Shown here one piece after another: positions 43,318 to 51,301 of a DNA stretch of 64,000 nucleotides (position 1 is the first letter of the stretch; every line of letters begins with the position of its first letter). The translations under genes and the position numbers were made by a program. Under the pieces are notes generated by a model, which saw only the letters and a list, made by a program, of their open reading frames with translations, made no database searches and was not told where the DNA came from. Origin of the DNA: Lachnospiraceae bacterium (lineage in GTDB: Bacteria; Bacillota; Clostridia; Lachnospirales; Lachnospiraceae); contig JAFXCD010000020.1 of assembly GCA_017521605.1 (NCBI GenBank), positions 20,160 through 84,159 on the forward strand, read 5' to 3'.

Positions 43318-44505
43318 ATGGCGAACTTAAAAGAACTGGAAAACACGATGCCTGTGGCACCCTTAAAGATTATCCCTTTATCTTCCATGGCTGAAATGGG
43401 CAAACGTATTAATGATTATATGGTAATTTACCGTGATTATATTAATAATGACCCTGTTAAAAATGACCCTGCTTTTCATGGATATCTGGAGGACAGTTAT
43501 CTGGTAGATGTTGAATGCCCCCGTTTTGGTACTGGCGAAGGAAAAGCAATTTTCCACGAATCCATCCGTGGAAAGGACTTGTTCATCCTTGTAGACGTGA
43601 CCAATCACAGTATCACCTACAGAGCCAACAATTATATTAACCACATGTCTCCCGACGACCATTATCAGGATTTAAAGCGTGTGATTGCAGCCTGTCACGG
43701 CAAAGCAAGACGTATCAATGTCATTATGCCTTTCTTATATGAAGGCAGACAGCATAAACGTTCCGGTCGCGAATCCCTTGACTGCGCATATGCTTTGACT
43801 GAACTGAAAAATATGGGTGTCAGCAATATTATCACCTTTGATGCTCATGACCCTCGTGTACAGAATGCTACTCCATTAAGCGGTTTTGACAATATTACTA
43901 CTCCTTATCAATTTATCAAGGCTTTATTAAACTCTGAGGATGATTTGATTGTGGACAAGGACCACCTAATTGTTATCAGTCCCGATGAAGGTGCCTTGGA
44001 CCGTGCAATTTATTTCGCTACTGTTTTAGGTGTGGATACCGGTATGTTCTACAAACGTCGTGATTACTCTGTGATTATAAATGGCAAGAACCCCATTGTT
44101 GCTCATGAATTTTTAGGAGACAATATAGAAGGCAAAGACATCATCATCATGGACGATATGATTTCCTCCGGCGGCAGTATGCTGGATACTGCCAAGCAGT
44201 TAAAAGAAATGAAAGCCCGTCGTGTATATATTTGTTGTACCTTCGGTCTTTTCACAGAAGGATTTGATGCTTTCGATGCCGCCTATGAAAGAGGTCATTT
44301 TGACAAGGTTATCACCACCAACCTGACCTATCTTCCACCGGAAATCTACAAAAAGCCTTATTTCATCGAAGCCGACATGAGTAAGCTTATTACCTCTATC
44401 ATCGACTTTATGAATCATGATGTATCACTGGCTTGCGTAAATGATGTAACGGAAAAAATACATCATTTTGTGAACGAATACAATAGTCGTTCGAAATCTA
44501 TCTAA
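43318..44505 (+). CDS. prs: Ribose-phosphate pyrophosphokinase (long form)
   Basis: 395 aa from the ATG at 43318 (GGAGG 5 nt upstream), against about 315 for the classic bacterial enzyme. Makes PRPP from ribose-5-phosphate and ATP for nucleotide, His and Trp synthesis. Motifs: LFILVDVTNHSITYRANNYINHM, EGRQHKRSGRESLDCA, FDAHDPRVQNA (His/Asp site), the catalytic stretch YKRRDYS, and the PRPP loop IIIMDDMISSGGSMLDTA in place of DDMIDTAGTI. An N-terminal ~80-residue extension accounts for the length. Single gene with its own promoter and terminator. Confidence 0.9.
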   Translation: MANLKELENTMPVAPLKIIPLSSMAEMGKRINDYMVIYRDYINNDPVKNDPAFHGYLEDSYLVDVECPRFGTGEGKAIFHESIRGKDLFILVDVTNHSITYRANNYINHMSPDDHYQDLKRVIAACHGKARRINVIMPFLYEGRQHKRSGRESLDCAYALTELKNMGVSNIITFDAHDPRVQNATPLSGFDNITTPYQFIKALLNSEDDLIVDKDHLIVISPDEGALDRAIYFATVLGVDTGMFYKRRDYSVIINGKNPIVAHEFLGDNIEGKDIIIMDDMISSGGSMLDTAKQLKEMKARRVYICCTFGLFTEGFDAFDAAYERGHFDKVITTNLTYLPPEIYKKPYFIEADMSKLITSIIDFMNHDVSLACVNDVTEKIHHFVNEYNSRSKSI

Positions 44506-44513
44506 CAACACAA

Positions 44514-44537
44514 AGCACCCGGTTTATTCCGGGTGCT
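44514..44537. terminator. Terminator after prs
   Basis: AGCACCCGG with CCGGGTGCT around TTTATT, followed by TTTTT. It also lies at the end of the convergent gene at 44546. Confidence 0.9.
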
Positions 44538-44545
44538 TTTTAGTA

Positions 44546-45082
44546 CTATAACACTACTTTACACATATCCATTATTGCTTCAATTGTTTCATAATCTCTC
44601 TTAGCACGTGCTTGATATCTTTCTTCCACAGAATCAATATTGATAAGACTTAAAACTTTTCTACAGAGCATAACTACTTCTTTTTTCATACCTAAATCAT
44701 ATGCCCAAAAAATCATACCACTTCTTTCAGACAATATCTTTCTGCCCATAATCGTCTCTGCTATACAGAGTGCTGTTTTTGTATCCTCAATATTTATCTT
44801 ATCAATCAATCCCATCAAAAGGCATAGTGTGTTTCTATCATTAAAACATTCACACAACTCACAAATGCTATTAAACAAATCGACATCACCACTTTTTTCG
44901 AATTGCTTTACCTGGCCGTCAATCATTTCCTTCTTCCATTTTCTTTCCGTCATTGAGGAAATATTTAATTTCCGGTATAAATCATAATTAAGTTTGTCCT
45001 CTCTCGCCATCACAAACAAAGAACATTTGTTATTCATATAAACTCTTTTTGCTTCTTCTAAGGTCATTTTAGCTTTAAACAT
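44546..45082 (-). CDS. Hypothetical helical protein, second orphan array
   Basis: 178 aa, mostly helical and Cys-containing (ALCIAETIMGRKIL, ICELCECFNDRNTLCLL). A clear ribosome site (AGGAGGAAACGCT). No family recognised. The layout (alpha-helical, acidic/basic, single gene in a run of unrelated small - strand genes) resembles immunity or TPR-like accessory proteins. The upstream gap (45083-45153) holds nothing. Confidence 0.55.
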   Translation of the reverse strand: MFKAKMTLEEAKRVYMNNKCSLFVMAREDKLNYDLYRKLNISSMTERKWKKEMIDGQVKQFEKSGDVDLFNSICELCECFNDRNTLCLLMGLIDKINIEDTKTALCIAETIMGRKILSERSGMIFWAYDLGMKKEVVMLCRKVLSLINIDSVEERYQARAKRDYETIEAIMDMCKVVL

Positions 45083-45153
45083 AGCGTTTCCTCCTATTCA
45101 TTCCCCTAAGCCTGCGTATAAAATTATCTAATGCATCCTCTTCATTATCATAT

Positions 45154-45663
45154 TTAATTACTCACCATATGATTATTTCTATCTATATATTTCTCAGATG
45201 CATTCAAACATCTTTCGTACCATCCGTGCAAAGGATAAAACCCTACACCATACACCATAAACCCACCTTCTCTAATTGAATATAAGAATCCTCGTTCTAT
45301 TAATTGAATTAAAGGTTCATATATTTGTAAGTATTGTTCTAACTCCTTATCTCCTTCTGCATAATCTACAAGTTGTAAATAGCAATTTAAATTATATGCC
45401 GGTATAGAATAACCCACTAATGCATTTTGGACCTCCACACTACAATAATCAATATATTTTTTATCCGAACAATATCCCATTCCAAAAGCAACATTGATTA
45501 ATAGTGGCTTTAGCCTCTTTCGGTTTAGATTTTGTTTATCTATAAATTTTGCTATTCTCTTCAAGTATTCGTAACCCAGATACATTTCATCTTTTCCTGT
45601 TACTTTTCCTACTCTCTTCCAGTCTATTTTGTTAATTCTATTTATGGCTTCTTCTAATTTCAT
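45154..45663 (-). CDS. Hypothetical protein, second orphan array
   Basis: 169 aa from the ATG at 45663 (AAGGAG 4-5 nt upstream; an ATG at 45678 would overlap that site). Helical N-terminus (KLEEAINRINKIDWKRVGKV), then aromatic-rich SIPAYNLNCYLQLVDYAEGDKEL and VYGVGFYPLHGWYERCLNASEKYID. No family recognised. Its last 11 codons (TAATTACTCACCATATGATT on the + strand) reappear as a near-identical copy at 45979-46014, a trace of duplication. Confidence 0.6.
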   Translation of the reverse strand: MKLEEAINRINKIDWKRVGKVTGKDEMYLGYEYLKRIAKFIDKQNLNRKRLKPLLINVAFGMGYCSDKKYIDYCSVEVQNALVGYSIPAYNLNCYLQLVDYAEGDKELEQYLQIYEPLIQLIERGFLYSIREGGFMVYGVGFYPLHGWYERCLNASEKYIDRNNHMVSN

Positions 45664-45712
45664 AAGACTCCTTTCCATTAACCAAGACTCTAATACTTAA
45701 TAGTCATTAGAA

Positions 45713-45952
45713 TCAAACCCTCGTTTTCTTATTTGTTATTAATGGAGATGTAGGATCATTTTCAAAAAATCTCAATAGCTCTTCTATCTCATCGGCTTTC
45801 AGCGGATACTCTTTCACATATACTTCACATGCTACCCTTATACATTCCATAAACATCTTAAAATCAATTTTTTGTTCTTCATTCTCATCTAAGTAAAGCA
45901 TTACTCCATCATCATCATATGGAAATCTATTCTTAAACTCTTCACATACCAT
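45713..45952 (-). CDS. Small acidic hypothetical protein
   Basis: 79 aa from the ATG at 45952 (AGAGG 6-7 nt upstream). Reads MVCEEFKNRFPYDDDGVMLYLDENEEQ, then helices EYPLKADEIEELLRFFENDP. The first half resembles the small Imm/DUF families with a DDDG...YLDENE turn, but I cannot name it. It sits 35 bases upstream of the 169-aa gene and 27 bases after a duplicated tail. Confidence 0.5.
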   Translation of the reverse strand: MVCEEFKNRFPYDDDGVMLYLDENEEQKIDFKMFMECIRVACEVYVKEYPLKADEIEELLRFFENDPTSPLITNKKTRV

Positions 45953-45978
45953 TATTATACCTCTGTCTAAAATAAACA

Positions 45979-46014
45979 CTAATTACACACCATATGATTT
46001 TTTCTATCTATAGT
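45979..46014 (-). pseudogene. Duplicated 3' end of the 45154-45663 gene
   Basis: Encodes TIDRKNHMVCN-stop, matching the end of the 169-aa protein (YIDRNNHMVSN-stop). About 31 of 33 bases are identical (45156-45188 vs 45981-46013 region). It has no start of its own. It marks a former second copy or a recombination join in the array. Confidence 0.65.
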
Positions 46015-46032
46015 TCAAACCAATAAAACATA

Positions 46033-46506
46033 TCAACTCACCCCTAAAGGTGTCCAACTCTCTTCAAGTAATGCATCTATATCATATGCGTGTTCTTTAC
46101 ATACAAAACAGTTATCATCAATGTTTATGCCTCTCGAAATCAAACCATCCGTATTAATTTTTTCATCGATAACGACATAATTCTCATAATCTGTTATATT
46201 CAAATATGCCATTTCACCATCATTATCATAAAAAAACATATATTCAATTCCAGACGAATCAATATCATAATTAAAACTCAACAACATTTTGATACTTTGT
46301 TCATTAACTTTAATTGTATACATTAATAACTCCGAATTAGAAATTTCCGTTACCTCAACTACATTTTTAATCTTATCATTGCTATGTGTAACTATGATTT
46401 CTATTTTTGTTCCTCTTTCCTTAAGATAATCAAGAAAAACTTTCCAATTGTGTGAAGTATATCTTCCTGTTTTGTCATAACAGCCAATATATAAAACTTG
46501 TTTCAT
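46033..46506 (-). CDS. Hypothetical protein directly after a structured RNA
   Basis: 157 aa. Beta-rich and acidic (YIGCYDKTGRYTSHNW, FFYDNDGEMAYLNITDYENYVVI, SWTPLGV end). No family recognised. AGGAGGAAAA sits right at the ATG and only about 17 bases after the terminator of the RNA at 46523-46722. The gene can therefore be expressed only by read-through of that terminator or from an unseen promoter. It may be an immunity-like gene controlled by the leader. Confidence 0.6.
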   Translation of the reverse strand: MKQVLYIGCYDKTGRYTSHNWKVFLDYLKERGTKIEIIVTHSNDKIKNVVEVTEISNSELLMYTIKVNEQSIKMLLSFNYDIDSSGIEYMFFYDNDGEMAYLNITDYENYVVIDEKINTDGLISRGINIDDNCFVCKEHAYDIDALLEESWTPLGVS

Positions 46507-46522
46507 TTTTCCTCCTAGTCAC

Positions 46523-46722
46523 AAAAAGGTTGCCCTTTCGGACAACCTTTTCCACTTCTACTTATGCTGATTTTTCTGTTGTCTGCCAACTGTCCGCCCT
46601 TCAATATGCGGATTAAATGTGGAGTTTTTCTGTTGCTCCCCAACCTGCCAGCCTACGAACTGGCTTAATTGTCAGATTTTTAAGGTGTCAGCACACCCCG
46701 ATAGACGCATCTATCTTTGTAC
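46523..46722 (-). ncRNA. Unidentified structured RNA with consensus promoter and intrinsic terminator
   Basis: About 200 nt with no credible frame. Predicted helices in order: GATAGA-TGC-GTCTATC; GGTGTGCTGACACC; GCCAG-TTCGTAGG-CTGGC; GGAG-CAACAGAAAAA-CTCC; CCGC-ATATTGAAGG-GCGG; then the terminator AAAGGTTG...CAACCTTT with T's (46523-46551). The motif CAACAGAAAAA occurs twice, once in a loop and once about 55 nt on (ACAACAGAAAAATC). I compared it by eye with T-box, TPP, SAM, purine, 6S, SRP, tmRNA and RNase P patterns and saw no match. It could be a free sRNA or a leader/attenuator for the gene at 46033. Confidence 0.6.
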
Positions 46723-46726
46723 TATT

Positions 46727-46755
46727 ATTATATTAATTTACAAATTTAATGTCAA
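46727..46755 (-). promoter_or_regulatory. Perfect sigma-A promoter of the structured RNA
   Basis: TTGACA (46750-46755), a 17-bp spacer, then TATAAT (46727-46732) on the - strand. One of only two perfect consensus promoters I found in the window; the other drives the tyrS T-box. Confidence 0.9.
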
Positions 46756-46804
46756 GAGTACTGAATATTTTATGGAAATTTTATACTAAAAAAATCACGG
46801 CATT

Positions 46805-46924
46805 TTATTTACCATTTGGGGCATTCACATAGATATCTAATCCTGTTCCAGCATTTCTAACTTTATGATTACGCTTCACATATACATCATCGATTCCACT
46901 GTTACACTTAAGTTTTGACTCAAG
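46805..46924 (-). pseudogene. C-terminal remnant of an unidentified protein
   Basis: An open frame with no start reads about 40 residues, including CNSGIDDVYVKRNHKVRNAG and DIYVNAPNGK-stop. It overlaps the end of the DUF434 gene in another frame. The tail has the look of the end of a secreted or toxin-type protein, but I cannot identify it. The rest of 46756-46919 holds nothing else. Confidence 0.45.
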
Positions 46925-47639
46925 TTGCTATATCTCCAAAATCCACATACGGATAGTCCTTATTAATTTCTTCCACCAGCTTAGCATTCAGATTAATCCA
47001 ACTAACACATTTATCCAAAATAATGGCATCACCGGTTATTACATTTTCCAGCTTTTCCAAAACCGAATCTACGTTATTAATCACTTCCACTTCTACTTCA
47101 AAGGTAAACTGACTTAACAACTCTATGATCCGTTGCTTCAGCCTTCCCGAATTAGATACCGGTGCATCCAGATAAAATACAGCTTTACTGATTTTACTTT
47201 TCTCTAAAGCATTTCCAATCAGCATAATCGCCTTATCCGTCTTATCAATCAATCGATAAGTCCCCCTAAGCGCAGCCAAATCCCGAATGGTTCCATCCAT
47301 GCACTTAAGTAATAAAGAATCTGATAAAGCCACTTCTAAGGTAATGATGGTATTAAATCCATCAATGTTCACTACACATCCCTGTGGAATGTTTTTCACT
47401 TCCTTGCTTGCTCGTAGCTTTATATTTTCATCAGTTGAGATAGCTCTTACCAATGCTAATCGTTGTCTCTCTGATAACAAATAATGATTCCCCACAAAGG
47501 TGGAAGCACCTTTTATGTGATATCCATGATTTATCAAATATAGCAAGTCCTGCCCTGCCTTACGCAGTATCTCGATGGACTCAGCACTAAATTCTTTTTC
47601 ATCCTCCGGAACATATCCTCTTTTTACGATTGTACTCAT
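46920..47639 (-). CDS. DUF434 family protein
   Basis: 239 aa from the ATG at 47639 (GGGTG about 6 nt upstream; GTG and ATG codons just before are alternatives). The N-terminus (AGQDLLYLINHGYHIKGASTFVGNHYLLSERQRLALVRA) matches DUF434. The C-terminal part (LRGTYRLIDKTDKAIMLIGNAL, KAVFYLDAPVSNSGRLKQRI, DAIILDKCVSWINL) looks like a PIN/Toprim-style alpha/beta domain that accompanies DUF434. Function unknown; probably cytosolic. It lies between the degraded gene tail and the 106-aa gene. Confidence 0.75.
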   Translation of the reverse strand: MSTIVKRGYVPEDEKEFSAESIEILRKAGQDLLYLINHGYHIKGASTFVGNHYLLSERQRLALVRAISTDENIKLRASKEVKNIPQGCVVNIDGFNTIITLEVALSDSLLLKCMDGTIRDLAALRGTYRLIDKTDKAIMLIGNALEKSKISKAVFYLDAPVSNSGRLKQRIIELLSQFTFEVEVEVINNVDSVLEKLENVITGDAIILDKCVSWINLNAKLVEEINKDYPYVDFGDIAT

Positions 47640-47675
47640 GCGCATCACCCTATGCTTATTTATTATAATACAAAA

Positions 47676-47996
47676 TTAATAATTCAACCTCTTTGATATC
47701 TTGATTAAAGTTTTTAGTTCCTCATCAGAAAAACCGCACTCATTCAAATTCAAGGCCTTTGCTTTAGAAATAGTGGTTTCCAGACTTTTTTTGAATTGCT
47801 CTGGTATTGTTTTACCACATCTTGCATACCTGGTAGCAATTGTAATGTTCAGAATGATTTCTTCAATCTCTTCCAAACCAGAATTGTAATAAAAACTCTG
47901 CTCTACTGCAATATCGTATTCACTTCCTTGATCAATCCAACCATAAAATATCTCTAAGGCTTGACACTTCTTTTGATAAAAATTAATTTTTTTCAC
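47676..47996 (-). CDS. Imm3-like hypothetical protein
   Basis: 106 aa, starting with GTG (AAGGAT about 9 nt upstream). All-helical: YQKKCQALEIFYGWIDQGSEYDIAVEQSFYYN..., IIILN-type core, and a C-terminal SDEELKTLIKISKRL. The arrangement of an acidic first helix, Y-rich turn and long second helix resembles Imm3-type immunity proteins, but the match is weak. Last small gene of the second orphan array, before the conserved pgeF operon. Confidence 0.5.
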   Translation of the reverse strand: MKKINFYQKKCQALEIFYGWIDQGSEYDIAVEQSFYYNSGLEEIEEIILNITIATRYARCGKTIPEQFKKSLETTISKAKALNLNECGFSDEELKTLIKISKRLNY

Positions 47997-48030
47997 TATT
48001 TTAATATCCTTATTTCGTCTAAACTCTCTT

Positions 48031-48948
48031 TTATTTCATCACCAAAAACGCCGCTAGATTCCCTCTCTTCCCGCCACTGGCTCTGTGAGAGAATAAATAC
48101 TCCGGGTTACAATTGGTACAGATATCTGTCACTTCTATATTTTCAAGCAGTACGCCTGCACTTCTGAGCACGATTATATTAGCCAACCATAAATCCAGTT
48201 GATATTTACCCGCTTCCTTACCCGGTACTAATAATTTACCTGTAGGATGGATTCCGGTTTCAAATGTTTCACTGCAATATCCTGCAATCTTTTCTTCTTC
48301 CCAGAATCCTTGCCTAAACTGCACGGCCACTTCTTCGCTGATTTCATAGCAGTCCTGGCAAATAGAAGGCCCAATAGCCGCAATGATATTGGCCGGTTCA
48401 CAACCAAATTCCTGTTCCATACATTCCACCATCCGAGTCCCTATACCGGCTACAGTTCCACGCCATCCGGAGTGCGCCACACCTATAACCTGTTTCACCG
48501 GATCCACAAAATAAATTGGCACACAGTCTGCCGTAAAGCAGGACAACACCAGACCTTTCTCTGCTGTAATCAGTCCGTCAATATCCGTATAGTCTCTGGT
48601 ACAAGTCACGCCTTTCCCCGCATCCTCTTTTGTAACCACGCGGATATTGGTGGTATGGGTCTGATCCGTTGCCACAAAAGCACCTTTTTCTACGCCTAAT
48701 ATCTCTCCCATACGAGCATAATTTTCCAGTACCGCTTCGGGGTCATCCCCTCTGGTGAAACTGAAATTCAAGGTGGCACAATCGCCCTTGCTGACACCAC
48801 CCAGCCTGGTAGTAAACATATGCTCTATTCCTTCTATAGCAGACAGCTTGGGAAATGTTAAAAACTCAACCCTATCTCCACAAGTTAAACTCTTGCATTT
48901 CTGCACCAATGTTTCTTTTCTATTTTTTACACGTATTACCGGATACAT
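48031..48948 (-). CDS. pgeF: Peptidoglycan editing factor / laccase-domain nucleoside hydrolase-like
   Basis: 305 aa from the ATG at 48948 (GAGGAG 7 nt upstream; an in-frame start at 48984 would overlap yraN). PgeF/YfiH (DUF152) family. It removes or prevents mis-incorporated residues in peptidoglycan precursors, and related proteins show adenosine deaminase/phosphorylase activity. Zn ligands in THTTNIR, CFTADCVPI, VAHSGWRGT and CxxCYEIS. Last gene of the - strand rpsP-to-pgeF run. Confidence 0.9.
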   Translation of the reverse strand: MYPVIRVKNRKETLVQKCKSLTCGDRVEFLTFPKLSAIEGIEHMFTTRLGGVSKGDCATLNFSFTRGDDPEAVLENYARMGEILGVEKGAFVATDQTHTTNIRVVTKEDAGKGVTCTRDYTDIDGLITAEKGLVLSCFTADCVPIYFVDPVKQVIGVAHSGWRGTVAGIGTRMVECMEQEFGCEPANIIAAIGPSICQDCYEISEEVAVQFRQGFWEEEKIAGYCSETFETGIHPTGKLLVPGKEAGKYQLDLWLANIIVLRSAGVLLENIEVTDICTNCNPEYLFSHRASGGKRGNLAAFLVMK

Positions 48949-48961
48949 CCCTATCTCCTCA

Positions 48962-49315
48962 TCATCCAATATGTTCAAAGGCATTCTGGTACCAGCGTAT
49001 CTCAGTACCCTCTATGGCCACCACATCATAGCGGATGGGCATATTTAAGGACACTTTATGTAAACACCTATAAAAAGATGCCACCTGACAAATCTGCCTT
49101 TGCTTATAAAAATTCACTGCAGCCTCCGGACTTCCACTCCGATTGCTGCTTCGATATTTCACCTCAAAAAACACCAAATAACCGCCATGATAACCGATAA
49201 TATCAATCTCCCCATGACGGTTTCTGAAGTTCCTCTCTACAATCCGAACACCCTTCTCCGACAAATATACGTAAGCCCGCGATTCTGCAGCCATACCTGT
49301 TCTTCGTTTATTCAA
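48962..49315 (-). CDS. yraN: YraN/UPF0102 family endonuclease-like protein
   Basis: 117 aa. PD-(D/E)xK-like fold: GMAAESRAYVYLSEKG, RNFRNRHGEIDIIGYHGGYLVFFEVKYRSSN (the E..D..E-K catalytic pattern). Small nucleases of this family often sit near rnhB and replication or translation genes. AAGGAG lies before the ATG; 11 nt after ylqH. Confidence 0.92.
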   Translation of the reverse strand: MNKRRTGMAAESRAYVYLSEKGVRIVERNFRNRHGEIDIIGYHGGYLVFFEVKYRSSNRSGSPEAAVNFYKQRQICQVASFYRCLHKVSLNMPIRYDVVAIEGTEIRWYQNAFEHIG

Positions 49316-49326
49316 ATCGTACTCCT

Positions 49327-49617
49327 TTACTTATTAATCTTTCCCCGTAGCTTATCCATGGCATCCACAAACACCAGAATCTCCGCTACCACCTCGTATA
49401 GCTCCGGCGGTATCATATCACCGATTTCCAATCGTGACAAAGTATCTGCCAGCTTATCGTCCCTATGAATGGGCACATCATGCTCTTTTGCCTTTTCTAT
49501 AATCTTCTCTGCAAGCTGCCCTCTACCACTGGCAATAACTTTAGGTGCATCTTCCTCCGGGTCATAGCTCAAGGCAATGGCCTGCTTGTTTTTTTCTTTT
49601 TGTAATCTGGTATCCAT
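49327..49617 (-). CDS. ylqH: FlhB C-terminal-like protein YlqH
   Basis: 96 aa. Resembles the C-terminal domain of FlhB/YscU export switch proteins (AIALSYDPEEDAPKVIASGRGQLAEKIIEKAKEHDVPIHRDD). There is no NPTH autocleavage motif or membrane part. In Bacillus, ylqH lies beside ylqG in the same rnhB neighbourhood. Function unknown. Confidence 0.85.
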   Translation of the reverse strand: MDTRLQKEKNKQAIALSYDPEEDAPKVIASGRGQLAEKIIEKAKEHDVPIHRDDKLADTLSRLEIGDMIPPELYEVVAEILVFVDAMDKLRGKINK

Positions 49618-49632
49618 TCCCTCGCATCCCTC

Positions 49633-51246
49633 CTAACACCGTACATCAAAGGAATAATTCACCAATGTGGGAATATTGGAATTCTCCTGCAATAGCTCCT
49701 TAAATGTACTGTTTCCTGTACCATCCTGCTCTCCCTTAACCGTTAGGTGATAGGACATACGATATCCTCTTTTCGCAAGACGCTCCGTCAGCATATCCAT
49801 ATGCTCATATAGGAAATCCAGCATTTCCTCATCTGCTATATAAAAGTTGGTACTTACATTGCTTTCCTTCATGCGCACATATACATCCACCGGCCCCAAA
49901 TGCTCCATATCCAGATGTAGTAGAGCTGTTACTTCCCCATCATTACCCGCCAGATGCTTTTTGTTGGAATACACATACAATTCTCCATGGGCATTGCTTT
50001 CCGCCAGCTTTAAGGGGAGCTGGATATAGGCATACATTTGATTCATCTGGTTTAAAAACTGTACATTCTGATTCAGATTCTGGACAGTCTTGCCTAAGGC
50101 ACTTTGCTCCTGGCCTACCTGCTGTAAAGCATCTGAGACCACCTGTAACTGTTTATTCAGCTTCTGGTAAAGCTCCTGCACACCATCCTTGTCTGATTCC
50201 GCAGGACTTAACAACAATTGTTTTTGAAACCATTCCTTAATCCCTGCCTGAAAATCTTCTCTTTGCAGAAGTTTCACAAGATTTTCTTTCTGGCCACCAC
50301 TGGCTTCCCACTGTGTCAAAAGTTCTTTTAACAATTGCTCACCGGTCATATTGCGGATATCCTTTAAGGCTTCTGAATTAACAGCTTCCGGCTGGTTCCC
50401 CCGTAGCTGCACATTTTCCGTAAGTTTCTGATTAACCACAGTACTCTCCTGCATCACACCTTCATTCGCTTGTAGATTAACTGCCACATCCTCAGTCAAA
50501 ACCGTTTTGGCGGCTATTTCAGGCACATTTGATGCAGCAGACTGTATTTCACTGTTTTGACCCAAAACAGCCCTTAATAAGGCTTCTGCGTTCTTTCCCT
50601 GCCCATTCTGAACGATATCCTGTAATAAATCTATAAATTCCTGACTCATTTGCTCCACACCACCCACCAATTGATGGGTCATAGCCTTGTAGGAATGTAT
50701 CTGATTCAGGTTCTCCGGTGTTACCGGCAACTCCAACTTATACAAATCAATAATATCCATAATCTCCGCATCCTGATTGGATACTACATGATGATACATT
50801 TCCTGCAGGGTATTTTTATCTATGGAAATTCCCTCCTGCATCATTCGTGCTGTCAGCTCCATAGTGGTTTCATTCACAGGAAGGGATGCTGTTTCCAATG
50901 CCTTCAGTGCATTTTGCTCCATGCCCATATTCTCAAACAAAGGACTTAATGAAAGTACAGAACCATTATTCTTCACCTGAAAAAGCAGACTGCGTCCCAC
51001 ATTTAGCATCATACTTTGCTCAAGACGGGCCTGCAAAGGTACATTTTCCCCATTCATATTCACCAACAGCTTAATGGTATCTCCCAGCTTTTCCACCACT
51101 TCACCCTGTAGAATCTGTCCCGGAGCCAGTGCACGAATCTGTGCCGCAATCTGGTTGGGAAGCTGCTGCAATGTGGTAGTCCCGCCGTTCTTTACGGATG
51201 CACTGCTTTGGTTGATGTAGTTGTTCAGCATTTCATTCAGACGCAT
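49633..51246 (-). CDS. ylqG: FliK-like hook-length control protein YlqG
   Basis: 537 aa. Long polar, Gln/Asn-rich middle (LQQLPNQIAAQ..., many Q-L repeats) and a C-terminal FliK-like segment (TALLHLDMEHLGPVDVYVRMKESNVSTNFYI). GGAGGAATACGG precedes the ATG. Paired with ylqH, this is a FliK/FlhB-like duo outside any flagellar operon; no flagellar genes are in the window. Role unknown. Confidence 0.75.
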   Translation of the reverse strand: MRLNEMLNNYINQSSASVKNGGTTTLQQLPNQIAAQIRALAPGQILQGEVVEKLGDTIKLLVNMNGENVPLQARLEQSMMLNVGRSLLFQVKNNGSVLSLSPLFENMGMEQNALKALETASLPVNETTMELTARMMQEGISIDKNTLQEMYHHVVSNQDAEIMDIIDLYKLELPVTPENLNQIHSYKAMTHQLVGGVEQMSQEFIDLLQDIVQNGQGKNAEALLRAVLGQNSEIQSAASNVPEIAAKTVLTEDVAVNLQANEGVMQESTVVNQKLTENVQLRGNQPEAVNSEALKDIRNMTGEQLLKELLTQWEASGGQKENLVKLLQREDFQAGIKEWFQKQLLLSPAESDKDGVQELYQKLNKQLQVVSDALQQVGQEQSALGKTVQNLNQNVQFLNQMNQMYAYIQLPLKLAESNAHGELYVYSNKKHLAGNDGEVTALLHLDMEHLGPVDVYVRMKESNVSTNFYIADEEMLDFLYEHMDMLTERLAKRGYRMSYHLTVKGEQDGTGNSTFKELLQENSNIPTLVNYSFDVRC

Positions 51247-51301
51247 CCGTATTCCTCCGTTAGTAAATAGTCCTGTATAAGCCAGCTTGCTAGTCCACTT
51301 T

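Noticed and set aside
46523-46722. Known RNA identity (6S, SRP, tmRNA, RNase P, TPP, T-box)
   Set aside because: None of the signature loops (SRP GGAAG tetraloop region, tmRNA tag frame, RNase P core, TPP CUGAGA, T-box TGGnACC) is present, so it is left unnamed.
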